Under the pieces are notes generated by a model. The model was not told the DNA's origin and did no database searches. It saw only the letters and a program-made list of their open reading frames with translations. A stretch of DNA of 64,000 nt from Zea mays (lineage: Eukaryota > Streptophyta > Magnoliopsida > Poales > Poaceae): assembly GCF_902167145.1 (NCBI RefSeq), contig NC_050102.1, positions 4,278,001 to 4,342,000 on the forward strand, given 5' to 3'. Below, piece by piece: positions 34,830-45,000 of this stretch (position 1 is its first letter; each line of letters begins with the position of its first letter). A program made the translations under genes and the position numbers.

Positions 34830-35610
34830 TGTCTTGCACACATAGCTCCTTAATATACCTTTGATCATGCCTCTTTTATATGCTATGACTAATGTGTTTT
34901 CAAGTATATTTCAAACCAAGTCATAGGTGTATTGAAAGGGAATTGGAGTCTTCGGTGAAGACAAAGGCTTCCACTCCACTCCATCACTCATCCTTCGTCG
35001 TCGCTCCGAGCAATTCTCCGTCTTTGGTATAATCTTCACTCATGTTTTATTTGACAAAGGGGAGAAAGTAGTTACAAGGGCTTATATTTCACTCAAAGTA
35101 TTCGTTTTTGGCGATTCATGCCAAAGGGGGAGAAAGTATTAGCCCAAAGCAAAAGGACCGCACCACCACCTAATTTTAAAACTAATGATTTTCAATTGGT
35201 ATCTCATTGTGTTCAAAAGGGGGAGAAAGTTGTATTTTCAAAATTGATATCTTAAAACCCTCTTGAACACTAAGAGGAGGATTTCATTGAGGGGGAGTTT
35301 TGTCTAGTCAAAGGAAAAGCATTTGAAACAGGGAGAGAAAATTTCAAATCTTGAAAATGCTTCTCAAAATCTTATTCATTTACCTTTGACTATATTGCAA
35401 AAGGACTTTGAAAAGGATTTACAAAAGAATTTGCAAAAACAAAACATGTGATGCAAGCGTGGTAAAAAATGTTAAAAATAAAGAAACAATCCATGCATAT
35501 CTTATGAGTATTTATATTGGCTCAATTCTAAGTAACCTTTGCACTTACAATTATGCACTTCTATACTTGCTTTGGTTTGTGTTGGCATAAATCACCAAAA
35601 AGGGGGAGAT
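34830..35610 (+). other. Copia 3' non-coding region with repeated polypurine motifs
   Basis: No gene. A/GGGGGAGA motifs occur at 35056-35070, 35123-35137, 35215-35230, 35289-35297 and 35597-35609. The last one abuts the 3' LTR and is the working polypurine tract; the others are the multiple-PPT signature of Sireviruses. Confidence 0.85.
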
Positions 35611-36860
35611 TGAAAGGGAATTAGGCTTACACCTATTTCCTAATTGATTTTGGTGGTTGAATTGCCCGACACAAATAATTGGACTAACTAGTTTGCTCTA
35701 GTCTATAAGTTCTACAGGTGCCAAAGGTTCACAATAAGCCAATAAAAAGACCAAGAAAAGGGTTCAAACAAAGAGAGCAAGGGACAACAGAAGTGCTCCC
35801 TGGTCTGGCGCACCGGACTGTCCGGTGTGCCACCGGACATTGTCCGGTGCACCAGGGGACTCCAAGCTGAACTCCTCACCTTCGGGAATTCTCAGAGGCG
35901 CTCCGCTATAATTCACCGGACTGTCCGGTGCACCACCGGACAGTGTCCGGTGCCCCAAGGGAGAGCGACTCTGAACTCGCCAGCTTCGGGAATCCGCTCC
36001 GCTAAAATTCACCGGACTGTCCGCTGTGCCAACGGAGCAACGACTACTTCGCGCGCAACGGTCGACTGCAACGCATTAAATGCGCGCCTGCGCGCGCAGA
36101 GGACAGAGCACGCGCGGGTGGAACACCGGTCAGTCTACAGGACTTGTCCGGTGCACCACCGGACAGCCAGGCGGGCCCACAAGACAGAGCTCCAACGGTC
36201 GAACCCCAACGGTCTGCTGACGTGGTTGGCGCACCGGACTGTCCGGTGCGCCATGCGACAGCACACTTCCAACGGCCATTTTTTGTGGTTGGGGCTATAA
36301 ATACCCCAACCACCCCACATTCAATGGAATTCAAGTGTTCCACTCTTCTACACCTTACAAGAGCTTGCATTCAATACAAGACACACCAAAGAGATCAAAT
36401 CCTCTCTCAACTCCACACAAAGCTTTAGTGATTAGAGAGAGTGATTTGTTGTGTTCATTTGAGCTCTTGCGCTTGGATTGCTTCTTTTCTTTCTCATTCT
36501 TCTTGCGATCAACTCAATTGTAACCAAGGTAAGAGACACCAATTATGTGGTGGTCCTTATGGGAACTTAGTGTTCCGTTTGATTGAGAAGAGAAGCTCAC
36601 TCGGTCCGAGGGACCGTTTGAGAGAGGGAAAGGGTTGAAAGAGACCCGGTCTTTGTTACCACCTCAACTGGGAGTAGGTTTGCGAGAACCGAACCTCGGT
36701 AAAACAAATCCTTGTGTCTGACTTCTTATTCGCTCACGATTTGTTTTGCGCCCTCTCTCTCAGACTCGTTTCTATTTCTAACGCTAACCCGACTTGTAGT
36801 TGTGCTTGAGTTATTAAATTTCAGATTCGCCCTATTCACCGCCCCTCTAGGCGACTTTCA
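35611..36860 (+). repeat. Copia 3' LTR
   Basis: 1,250 bp; scattered substitutions relative to the 5' LTR and 20 bp shorter, because one palindrome unit is missing near 36010-36030. TATA box at 36295-36303. Confidence 0.93.
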
Positions 36861-36865
36861 GTTGA

Positions 36866-37091
36866 GTTCCAGCCTGTGGAACTTATCTTCCAAGCGCTGA
36901 ACTTTGTCGCAATAGGCCTCCATTTTTCGATCGCGGCAGTGGGAATTCTTCATGACCTGGTCAATGACGAGCTGCGAGTCGCCACGAGCGTCGAGGCGCC
37001 GAACCCCTAGCTCGACGGCGATGCGCAGTCCATTAACCAAGGCCTCGTACTCGGCCACGTTGTTTGACGCCGGAAAATGGAGGCGCAGTAC
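36866..37091 (-). pseudogene. pol: Element C RNase H fragment between two insertions
   Basis: 226 bp of C left between the copia element and B. The minus strand reads VLRLHFPASNNVAEYEALVNG, then RGDSQLVIDQVMKNSHC and EDKFHRLELN: the archaeal-type RNase H of the Tat lineage. It joins 51025 on one side and 27615 on the other. Confidence 0.9.
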
Positions 37092-37587
37092 GTAGCTGTC
37101 GGGGACCATAATTAGGGGTACCCTCAAGACGCCTAATTCTCAGCTGGTAACCCCCATCAGCATAAAGCTGCAAAGGCCTGATGGGTACGATTAAGTCAGG
37201 GATCAGTCCACACGAGTGACTCGATCACGCTTCACCCGAGCCTAGCCTCGGCCAAGGGCAGCCGACCTCGAGAGACTTCCGTCTCGCCCGAGGCCCCCCT
37301 TTTTACGGCGGACACATCACCTGCTCGCCCGAGGCCTTGGCTTCGCTCAGAAGCAACCCTGACTAAATCGCCACACCGACTGACCAAGTTGCAGGAGCAT
37401 TTAACGCAAAGGTGGCCTGACACCTTTATCCTGACACGCGCCCCCCCGGCAGAGCCGAAGTGACCGCCGTCACTCCACCGCTCCTCTGACCGGTCTGACA
37501 GAAGGACAGCGCCGCCTGCGCCACTCCGACTGCGGTGCCACTCGACAGAGTGAGTCTGACAGGCAGTCAGGCCTTGCCAAAGGCGCC

Positions 37588-37872
37588 ACGGCGAACTCCG
37601 CTCCGCCCGACCCCAGGGCTCGGACTCGGGCTAAGACCCGGAAGACGGCGAACTCCGCTCCGCCCGACCCCAGGGCTCGGACTCGGGCTAAGACCCGGAA
37701 GACGGCGAACTCCGCTCCGCCCGACCCCAGGGCTCGGACTCGGGCTAAGACCCGGAAGACGGCGAACTCCGCTCCGCCCGACCCCAGGGCTCGGACTCGG
37801 GCTAAGACCCGGAAGACGGCGAACTCTGCTCCGCCCGACCCCAGGGCTCGGACTCGGGCTAAGACCCGGAAG
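37588..37872 (+). repeat. 57-bp tandem repeat x5, element B 5' LTR
   Basis: Near-identical units starting ACGGCGAACTCCGCTCCGCC at 37588, 37645, 37702, 37759 and 37816, then a diverged sixth. The length is a multiple of three, which creates artefact ORFs with 19-residue repeats. Confidence 0.95.
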
Positions 37873-38413
37873 ACGGCGAAACTCCGCCTCGCCCAACCCC
37901 AGGGCTCGGACTCCGCCCTGGCCTCGGCCGAACGACTTCCGCCTCGCCCGACCCCATGGCTCGGGCTCGGCCTCGGCAACAGAGGACAGACTCAACCTCG
38001 GCTTCGGAGGAGCCCCCACGTCACCCTGCTTAGGGCACAGACCCGCCACGTCAACAGGAAGCACCATCATCGTCCTACCCCGAATCGACTCGGGTCACGG
38101 AGAACAAGACCGGCGTCCCATCCGGCCAGCTCCACCGGATGGGCAATGATGGCGCTCCACAAGCTCTGTGACGACGGCGGCCCCCAGCTCTCTTACGGAA
38201 GCAGGGCGACGTCAGCAAGGACTCGACCGCTCCAACAGATGTCCCTCCGCCAGGCTCCGTCGCACCTCCGACAGCCACGACATCACGCCAGCAAGGTGCC
38301 AAGACCTCTCCGGCTGCCACATTGGCATGTACCTAGGGCGCTAGCTCTCTCTCCGCTAGACACGTAGCACTCTGCTACACCCCCCATTGTACACCTGGAT
38401 CCTCTCCTTACGA

Positions 38414-38423
38414 CTATAAAAGG
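38414..38423 (+). promoter_or_regulatory. TATA box, element B 5' LTR
   Basis: CTATAAAAGG; the copy in the 3' LTR is at 50708-50717. Confidence 0.65.
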
Positions 38424-38727
38424 AAGGACCAGGGCCTTCTTAGAGAAGGTTGGCCGCGCGGGACCGAGGACGAGATAGGCGCTCTCTTGGGGCCGCTCGC
38501 TTCCCTCACCCGCGTGGACGCTTGTAACCCCCCTACTGCAAGCGCACCCGACCTGGGCGCGGGACGAACACGAAGGCCACGGGACTTCCACCTCTCTCAC
38601 GCTCGACTCCGGCCACCTCGCCTCTCCCCCCTTCGCGCTCGCCCACGCGCTCGACCCATCTGGGCTGGGGCACGCAGCACACTCACTCGTCGGCTTAGGG
38701 ACCCCCCTGTCTCGAAACGCCGACAGT

Positions 38728-38745
38728 TGGCGCGCCAGGTAGGGG
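38728..38745 (+). other. Element B primer-binding site
   Basis: TGGCGCGCCAGGTAGGGG, two bases after the LTR. C has TGGCACGCCAGGTAGGGG at 55851-55834. The tRNA was not identified. Confidence 0.65.
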
Positions 38746-38785
38746 CCTGCTGCGTGCTGACGAACAGCTCCCCGTCAAGCTCCAG

Positions 38786-41700
38786 ATGGGCAGTCTCCAG
38801 CAACCTCTCCGGCCCGGGGCGGTGCTTCGTTTCGGGACTCTTGAGTTCATGTCCTTCGACGGCAGCTACAACATGATACTTCTTCCACCGCCGCGCGACA
38901 ACGACAATGGCGGCCGACAACCCGCCCGCCGGCGGCGAAATCGACGACATCTTCCCCGCGTGGTGGAAGAGCAACATTCGAGCTCGCTCCGTTCTCTCCC
39001 CCGCCAACGGAGGAGGAGGCGGGGCCATCAAGGCCAGGCGGGAGGCCGCGCTTCGTTGGCCGTCGAGCGAATCGACGCCCCCGACGCCCCGACGGAAGGC
39101 ACGCCGGAAGTCGACCTCGCGTTCAAGACGGAGGCAAGCGCCGTCCCCCCGCGACACGCTGACCCCGAGCAAGAGGACGACGCCAGCGCGCTCGCGGAAA
39201 GCCTGCAGGACGTCGCCCTCGTACCTGAGATGACGGTGCAACCAGTCCCCGATGTGACTACGTCGCTCCTCGTCGACCAAAAGGTACCGACTAACTCCCA
39301 TCTTGCGTCATTTCGACTCGGCCTCAACCCGCCAAACAACCTCGTTTTGGCGGGCGCTCTCATTGAGGCGAGTGCAACCCCACTGGGGTTTCGTATGCGG
39401 TCGCCTTGGGACCGGCTGACGGACGTCTCGACCTACGGGCCCTCTGGGTCCGAGGAAGATGACGGTCCCAGCATCTGTTGGGATTTCTCCGGACTTGGCA
39501 ACCCCAGTGCCATGCGGGACTTCATGACCGCATGTGACTACTGCCTATCCGACTGTTCCGACGGAAGCCGCAGCCTTGGCGACGAGAGCTGCGGCCCAAG
39601 CCGCGAATGTTTCCACATCGAGCTAGGGGATCCCTCCGAAGGCAACCATCTCGGCATGCCGGAGGACGGTGATCTTCCTAGGCCGGTGCCTCGCGCCGAC
39701 ATCCCACGGGAGCTAGCTGTGGTCCCCGCTCCGGCGGGGGGTTACGACCCACAACTCGAGCAAGTCCACGAGGCGCAGGCCAGGCTCAACGAGGGAACAG
39801 GAGCGCTTGAGCCGATCCGTCGGGACGTCGGGCAGGTATGGGCGGGCCAACCCCTGGCCGGAGAAATACGTCACCCGCCCCAAGGTCTCCAGCACCGCGT
39901 CGCCAACGATGTCAGGGTCAGGCCGCCGCCCGCATCCAGCGGGGTTGGTCAGAACCTGGCAGCCGCAGCGATGCTCCTCCGCGCGATGCCGGAGCCATCA
40001 ACCACCGAGGGTCGGCGAATCCGGGGAGAGCTCAAGAATCTCCTGGAAGGCGCTGCGGCCCGACGGGCCGAAAGCACTGCCTCCCAAAGGCAAGGATATC
40101 CCTCGGAACCTCATGCCGCGACTTCCCGATTCATGCGGGAAGCCTCGGTCTACACCGGGCGCACGCGCAACACCGCGCCTGCGGCCCCGGGCCACCTCGG
40201 CAACGAGCACCATCGACGCGACCGTCGGGCCCACCTCGACGAAAGGGTGCGCCGAGGCTACCACCCCAGGCGTGGGGGGCGCTACGACAGCGGGGAGGAT
40301 CGGAGTCCCTCGCCCGAACCACCCGGTCCGCAGGCCTTCAGTCGGGCCATCCGACGGGCGCCATTCCCGACCAGGTTCCAACCCCCGACTACTATCACGA
40401 AGTACTCGGGGGAAACGAGACCGGAACTGTGGCTCACGGACTACCGCCTTGCCTGCCAACTGGGTGGGACGGACGACGACAACCTCATCATCCGTAACCT
40501 CCCCCTGTTCCTCTCCGACACTGCTCGCGCCTGGTTGGAGCACCTGCCTCCGGGGCAGATCTCCAACTGGGACGACTTGGTCCAAGCCTTCGCTGGCAAT
40601 TTCCAGGGCACATACGTGCGCCCCGGGAATTCCTGGGACCTTCGAAGCTGCCGGCAACAGCCGGGGGAGTCGCTCCGGGACTACATCCGGCGATTCTCGA
40701 AGCAGCGCACCGAGCTGCCCAACATCACCGACTCGGATGTCATCGGCGCGCTCCTCGCCGACACCACTTGTCGCGACCTGGTGAGCAAGCTGGGTCGCAA
40801 GACCCCCACCAGGGCGAGCGAGCTGATGGACATCGCCACCAAGTTCGCCTCTGGCCAAGAGGCGGTCGAGGCTATCTTCCGAAAGGACAAGCAGCCCCAG
40901 GGCCGCCCATCGGAAGAGGCTCCTGAGGCGTCTGCTCCGCGCGGCGCCAAGAAGAAAGGCAAGAAGAAGTCGCAATCGAAACGCGACGCCGCTGACGCGG
41001 ACCTTGTCGCCACCGCCGAGTACAAGAACCCTCGGAAGCCCCCTGGAGGTGCAAACCTCTTCGACAAGATGCTCAAGGAGCCGTGCCCTTACCATCAGGG
41101 GCCCGTCAAGCACACCCTCGAGGAGTGCGTTATGCTTCGGCGTCACTTCCACAGGGCCGGGCCACCCGCCGAGGGTGGCAGGGCCCGCGACGACGACAAG
41201 AACGAGGATCACCAAGCAGGAGAGTTCCCCGAGGTCCGCGACTGCTTCATGATCTATGGAGGGCATGCTGCGAATGCCTCGGCTCGGCATCGCAAGCAAG
41301 AGCGCCGGGAGGTCTGCTCGGTGAAGGTGGCGGCGCCAGTCTACCTAGACTGGTCCGACAAGCCCATCACCTTCGACCAGGCCGACCACCCCGACCATGT
41401 GCCGAGCCCGGGGAAATACCCGCTCGTCGTCGACCCCGTTGTCGGCAATGTCAGGCTCACCAAGGTCCTAATGGATGGGGGCAGCTGCCTCAACATCATC
41501 TACGCCGAGACCCTCAAGCTCCTGCGCGTCGATCTATCCTCCGTCCGAGCAGGCGCTGCGCCCTTCCACGGGATCATCCCTGGGAAGCGCGTCCAGCCCC
41601 TCGGGCGACTCGACCTCCCCGTCTGCTTTGGGACGCCCTCCAACTTCCGAAGGGAGACCCTGACGTTCGAGGTGGTCGGGTTCCGAGGAACCTACCACGC

Positions 41701-42034
41701 CGTACTAGGGAGGCCATGCTACGCGAAGTTCATGGCCGTCCCCAACTACACTTACCTGAAGCTCAAGATGCCGGGCCCCAACGGGGTCATCACCGTCGGC
41801 CCCACGTACAAACACGCGTTCGAATGCGACGTGGAGTGCGTGGAGTACACCGAGGCCCTCGCCGAGTCCGAGGCCCTCATCGCCGACCTGGAGAATCTCT
41901 CCAAGGAGGTGCCAGCCGTGAAGCGCCATGCCGGCAACTTCGAGCCAGCAGAGACGGTTAAGGTCGTCCCTCTTGACCCCAGTGGCGACTCCACCAAGCA
42001 GGTCCGGATCGGTTCCGGGCTCGACCCCAAATAG
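38786..42034 (+). CDS. gag-pro: Element B ORF1: Gag-protease polyprotein
   Basis: 1,082 codons, uninterrupted, starting 60 nt after the LTR; the corresponding ATG is conserved in C (55793), although another in-frame ATG exists at 38849. The N-terminal third is Arg-rich then acidic. The retrotransposon gag core lies at about residues 530-690 (ITKYSGETRPELWLTDY, YVRPGNSWDLRSCRQQPGE). A CPYHQGPVKHTLEEC motif at about 767-781 has C-x2-H-x5-H-x4-C spacing in place of the classic CCHC knuckle. The aspartic protease has VLMDGGSC near 896 and GRPCYAKFM downstream. It ends GSGLDPK and UAG; RT follows in the same frame. It would form particles in the cytoplasm and process the polyproteins. No defect is visible. 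Confidence 0.9.
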   Translation: MGSLQQPLRPGAVLRFGTLEFMSFDGSYNMILLPPPRDNDNGGRQPARRRRNRRHLPRVVEEQHSSSLRSLPRQRRRRRGHQGQAGGRASLAVERIDAPDAPTEGTPEVDLAFKTEASAVPPRHADPEQEDDASALAESLQDVALVPEMTVQPVPDVTTSLLVDQKVPTNSHLASFRLGLNPPNNLVLAGALIEASATPLGFRMRSPWDRLTDVSTYGPSGSEEDDGPSICWDFSGLGNPSAMRDFMTACDYCLSDCSDGSRSLGDESCGPSRECFHIELGDPSEGNHLGMPEDGDLPRPVPRADIPRELAVVPAPAGGYDPQLEQVHEAQARLNEGTGALEPIRRDVGQVWAGQPLAGEIRHPPQGLQHRVANDVRVRPPPASSGVGQNLAAAAMLLRAMPEPSTTEGRRIRGELKNLLEGAAARRAESTASQRQGYPSEPHAATSRFMREASVYTGRTRNTAPAAPGHLGNEHHRRDRRAHLDERVRRGYHPRRGGRYDSGEDRSPSPEPPGPQAFSRAIRRAPFPTRFQPPTTITKYSGETRPELWLTDYRLACQLGGTDDDNLIIRNLPLFLSDTARAWLEHLPPGQISNWDDLVQAFAGNFQGTYVRPGNSWDLRSCRQQPGESLRDYIRRFSKQRTELPNITDSDVIGALLADTTCRDLVSKLGRKTPTRASELMDIATKFASGQEAVEAIFRKDKQPQGRPSEEAPEASAPRGAKKKGKKKSQSKRDAADADLVATAEYKNPRKPPGGANLFDKMLKEPCPYHQGPVKHTLEECVMLRRHFHRAGPPAEGGRARDDDKNEDHQAGEFPEVRDCFMIYGGHAANASARHRKQERREVCSVKVAAPVYLDWSDKPITFDQADHPDHVPSPGKYPLVVDPVVGNVRLTKVLMDGGSCLNIIYAETLKLLRVDLSSVRAGAAPFHGIIPGKRVQPLGRLDLPVCFGTPSNFRRETLTFEVVGFRGTYHAVLGRPCYAKFMAVPNYTYLKLKMPGPNGVITVGPTYKHAFECDVECVEYTEALAESEALIADLENLSKEVPAVKRHAGNFEPAETVKVVPLDPSGDSTKQVRIGSGLDPK

Positions 42035-45000
42035 GAAGCAGTGCTCGTCGACTTTCTCCGCGCAAACGCCGACGTCTTTGCGTGGAGTCCCTCGGACATG
42101 CCTGGCATACTGAGGGATGTCGCCGAGCACTCGCTGGATATTCGGGCCGGAGCCCGACCCGTCAGGCAGCCTCTGCGCCGATTCGACGAGGAGAAGCGCA
42201 GAGTGATTGGCGAAGAGATCCACAAGCTAATGGCAGCAGGGTTCATCAAAGAGGTATCCCATCCCGAATGGCTTGCCAACCCTGTGCTTGTGAGGAAGAA
42301 AGGGGGGAAATGGCGGATGTGTGTGGACTACACTGGTCTCAACAAAGCATGTCCGAAGGTTCCCTACCCTCTGCCTCGCATCGATCAAATCGTGGATTCC
42401 ACCGCTGGGTGCGAAACCCTGTCCTTCCTCAATGCCTACTCAGGGTATCACCAGATCCGGATGAAAGAGTCCGACCAGCTCGTGACTTTCTTCATCACGC
42501 CGTTCGGCATGTACTGCTACGTCACCATGCCGTTCGGTTTGAGAAATGCGGGCGCGACGTACCAGCGGTGCATGAACCATGTGTTCGGCGAACACATCGG
42601 TCGCACGGTCGAGGCCTACGTCGATGACATCGTAGTCAAGACAAGGAAGGCTTCCGACCTCCTCTCCGACCTTGAAGTGACATTCCGATGTCTCAAGGCG
42701 AAAGGAGTCAAGCTCAATCCTGAGAAGTGTGTCTTCGGGGTGCCCCGAGGCATGCTCCTAGGGTTCATCGTCTCCGAGCGAGGCATCGAAGCCAACCCGG
42801 AGAAGATCGCGGCCATCACCAGCATGGGACCCATCAAGGACTTGAAAGGTGTACAGAGGGTCATGGGATGCCTCGCGGCCCTGAGCCGCTTCATCTCACG
42901 CCTCGGCGAAAGAGGTCTGCCTCTGTACCGCCTCTTAAGGAAGGCCGAGTGTTTCGCTTGGACCCCTGAGGCCGAGGAAGCCCTCGGGAACCTGAAGGCG
43001 CTCCTTACAAAGGTGCATGTCTTGGTGCCCCCGGCGGATGGAGAAGCCCTCTTGGTCTACGTCGCCGCGACCACTCAGGTGGTTAGCGTCGCGATTGTGG
43101 TCGAGAGGCAAGAGGAAGGGCATACATTGCCCGTTCAGAGGCCGGTCTACTTCGTCAGCGAAGTGCTGTCCGAGACCAAGATCCGCTACCCACAAGTTCA
43201 AAAGCTGCTGTATGCTGTGATCCTGACAAGGCGGAAGTTGCGACACTACTTCGAGTCTCATCCGGTAACTGTGGTGTCATCCTTCCCCCTGGGAGAGATC
43301 ATCCAGTGCCGAGAGGCCTCGGGCAGGATCGCGAAGTGGGCGGTGGAAATCATGGGCGAAACGATCTCGTTCGCCCCTCGGAAGGCCATCAAGTCCCAGG
43401 TGTTGGCGGACTTCGTGGCCGAATGGGTCGACACCCAGTTGCCGACGGCTCCGATCCAACCGGAGCTCTGGACCATGTTTTTCGACGGGTCGCTGATGAA
43501 GACAGGGGCCGGCGCGGGCCTGCTCTTCATCTCGCCCCTCGGAAAGCACTTGCGCTACGTGCTGCGCCTCCATTTCCCGGCGTCCAACAATGTGGCCGAG
43601 TACGAAGCTCTGGTCAACGGGTTGCGGATCGCCATCGAGCTAGGGGTCAGACGCCTCGACGCCCGCGGTGATTCGCAGCTCGTCATCGACCAAGTCATGA
43701 AGAACTCCCACTGCCGCGACCCGAAGATGGAGGCCTACTGTGACGAGGTTCGGCGCCTGGAAGACAAGTTCTTCGGGCTCGAGCTCAACCACATCGCTCG
43801 GCGCTACAACGAAACCGCAGACGAGCTGGCTAAAATAGCCTCGGGGCGAACGACGGTCCCCCCGGACGTCTTCTCCCGGGATCTGCATCAACCCTCTGTC
43901 AAGATCGACGACGCGCCCGAGCCCGAGGCACCCTCGGCTCAGCCCGAGGCACCCTCGGCACAGCCCGAGGTACCCTCGGCCCCCGAGGGCGAGGCACTGG
44001 ACGTCGAGGAAGAGCAGAGCGGGGCCACGCCAGATCGAGATTGGCAGGCCCCGTACCTGCAATATCTCCGTCGAGGAGAGCTACCCCCCGACCAAGTCGA
44101 GGCTCGGCGGGTAGCGCGACGCGCCAAGTCATTCGTCTTGCTGGGCGACGAAGAGGAGCTCTACCATCGCAGCCCCTCGGGCATCCTCCACCGATGCATC
44201 TCCATCGCCGAAGGTCGGGAACTGCTGCAAGAAATACACTCGGGGGCTTGCGGCCACCACGCAGCGCCCCGAGCCCTTGTCGGGAATGCTTTCCGGCAAG
44301 GCTTCTACTGGCCAACGGCGGTGGATGACGCCACTAGAATTGTCCGCACCTGCGAAGGGTGCCAATTCTATGCGAAGCAGACCCACCTGCCCGCTCAGGC
44401 TCTGCAGACAATACCCATCACCTGGCCCTTCGCTGTATGGGGTCTGGACCTCGTCGGTCCCTTGCAGAAGGCGCCCGGGGGCTACACGCACCTGCTGGTC
44501 GCCATCGACAAATTCTCCAAGTGGATCGAGGTCCGACCTCTGAACAGCATCAGGTCCGAGCAGGCGGTGGCGTTCTTCACCAACATCATCCATCGCTTCG
44601 GGGTCCCGAACTCCATCATCACCGACAACGGCACCCAGTTCACCGGCAAAAAATTCTTGGATTTTTGCGAGGATCACCATATCCGGGTGGACTGGGCCGC
44701 CGTGGCTCATCCCATGTCGAATGGGCAAGTAGAGCGTGCCAACGGCATGATTCTACAAGGGCTCAAGCCTCGGATCTACAACGACCTCAACAAGTTCGGC
44801 AAGCGGTGGATGAAGGAACTCCCCTCGGTGGTCTGGAGCCTAAGGACGACGCCGAGTCGTGCCACGGGTTTCACGCCGTTTTTCCTGGTCTACGGGGCCG
44901 AAGCTATCTTGCCCACTGACCTGGAATACGGCTCCCCGAGGACGAGGGACTACACCGATAAAAGCAACCAAGCTAGCCGAGAAGAATCGCTGGACCAGCT

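Larger units (their letters stand above)
27621..36860 (+). mobile_element. Sirevirus (Opie/Ji-like Ty1/copia) inserted in element C
   Basis: 9,240 bp flanked by an exact GTTGA duplication (27616-27620 and 36861-36865). LTRs 27621-28890 and 35611-36860, primer-binding site TGGTATCGGAGC, gag, pol in copia order (protease-integrase-RT-RNase H) and several AAAGGGGGAGAAAGT motifs before the 3' LTR. The repeated polypurine motifs and the CACCGGACTGTCCGGTG palindromes in the LTRs are Sirevirus hallmarks. Gag and pol each carry a one-base frameshift, so this copy is not autonomous. Confidence 0.93.
37097..38725 (+). repeat. Element B 5' LTR
   Basis: 1,629 bp, TGTCGGGGACC...CGCCGACA. It contains five 57-bp repeats (37588-37872) and a TATA box at 38414-38423. 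Confidence 0.95.

Noticed and set aside
37588..37872. CRISPR-like regular repeats
   Set aside because: Direct tandem units without unique spacers, inside an LTR of a plant element.
37535..38149. Long ORFs with 19-residue repeats (also 49772-50443 and minus-strand partners)
   Set aside because: The 57-bp LTR repeat is a multiple of three, so every frame stays open; this is LTR, not a gene.
42032..42040. Tobamovirus-type readthrough context at the UAG
   Set aside because: The bases after UAG are GAAGCA, not CARYYA; any readthrough must rely on another signal.
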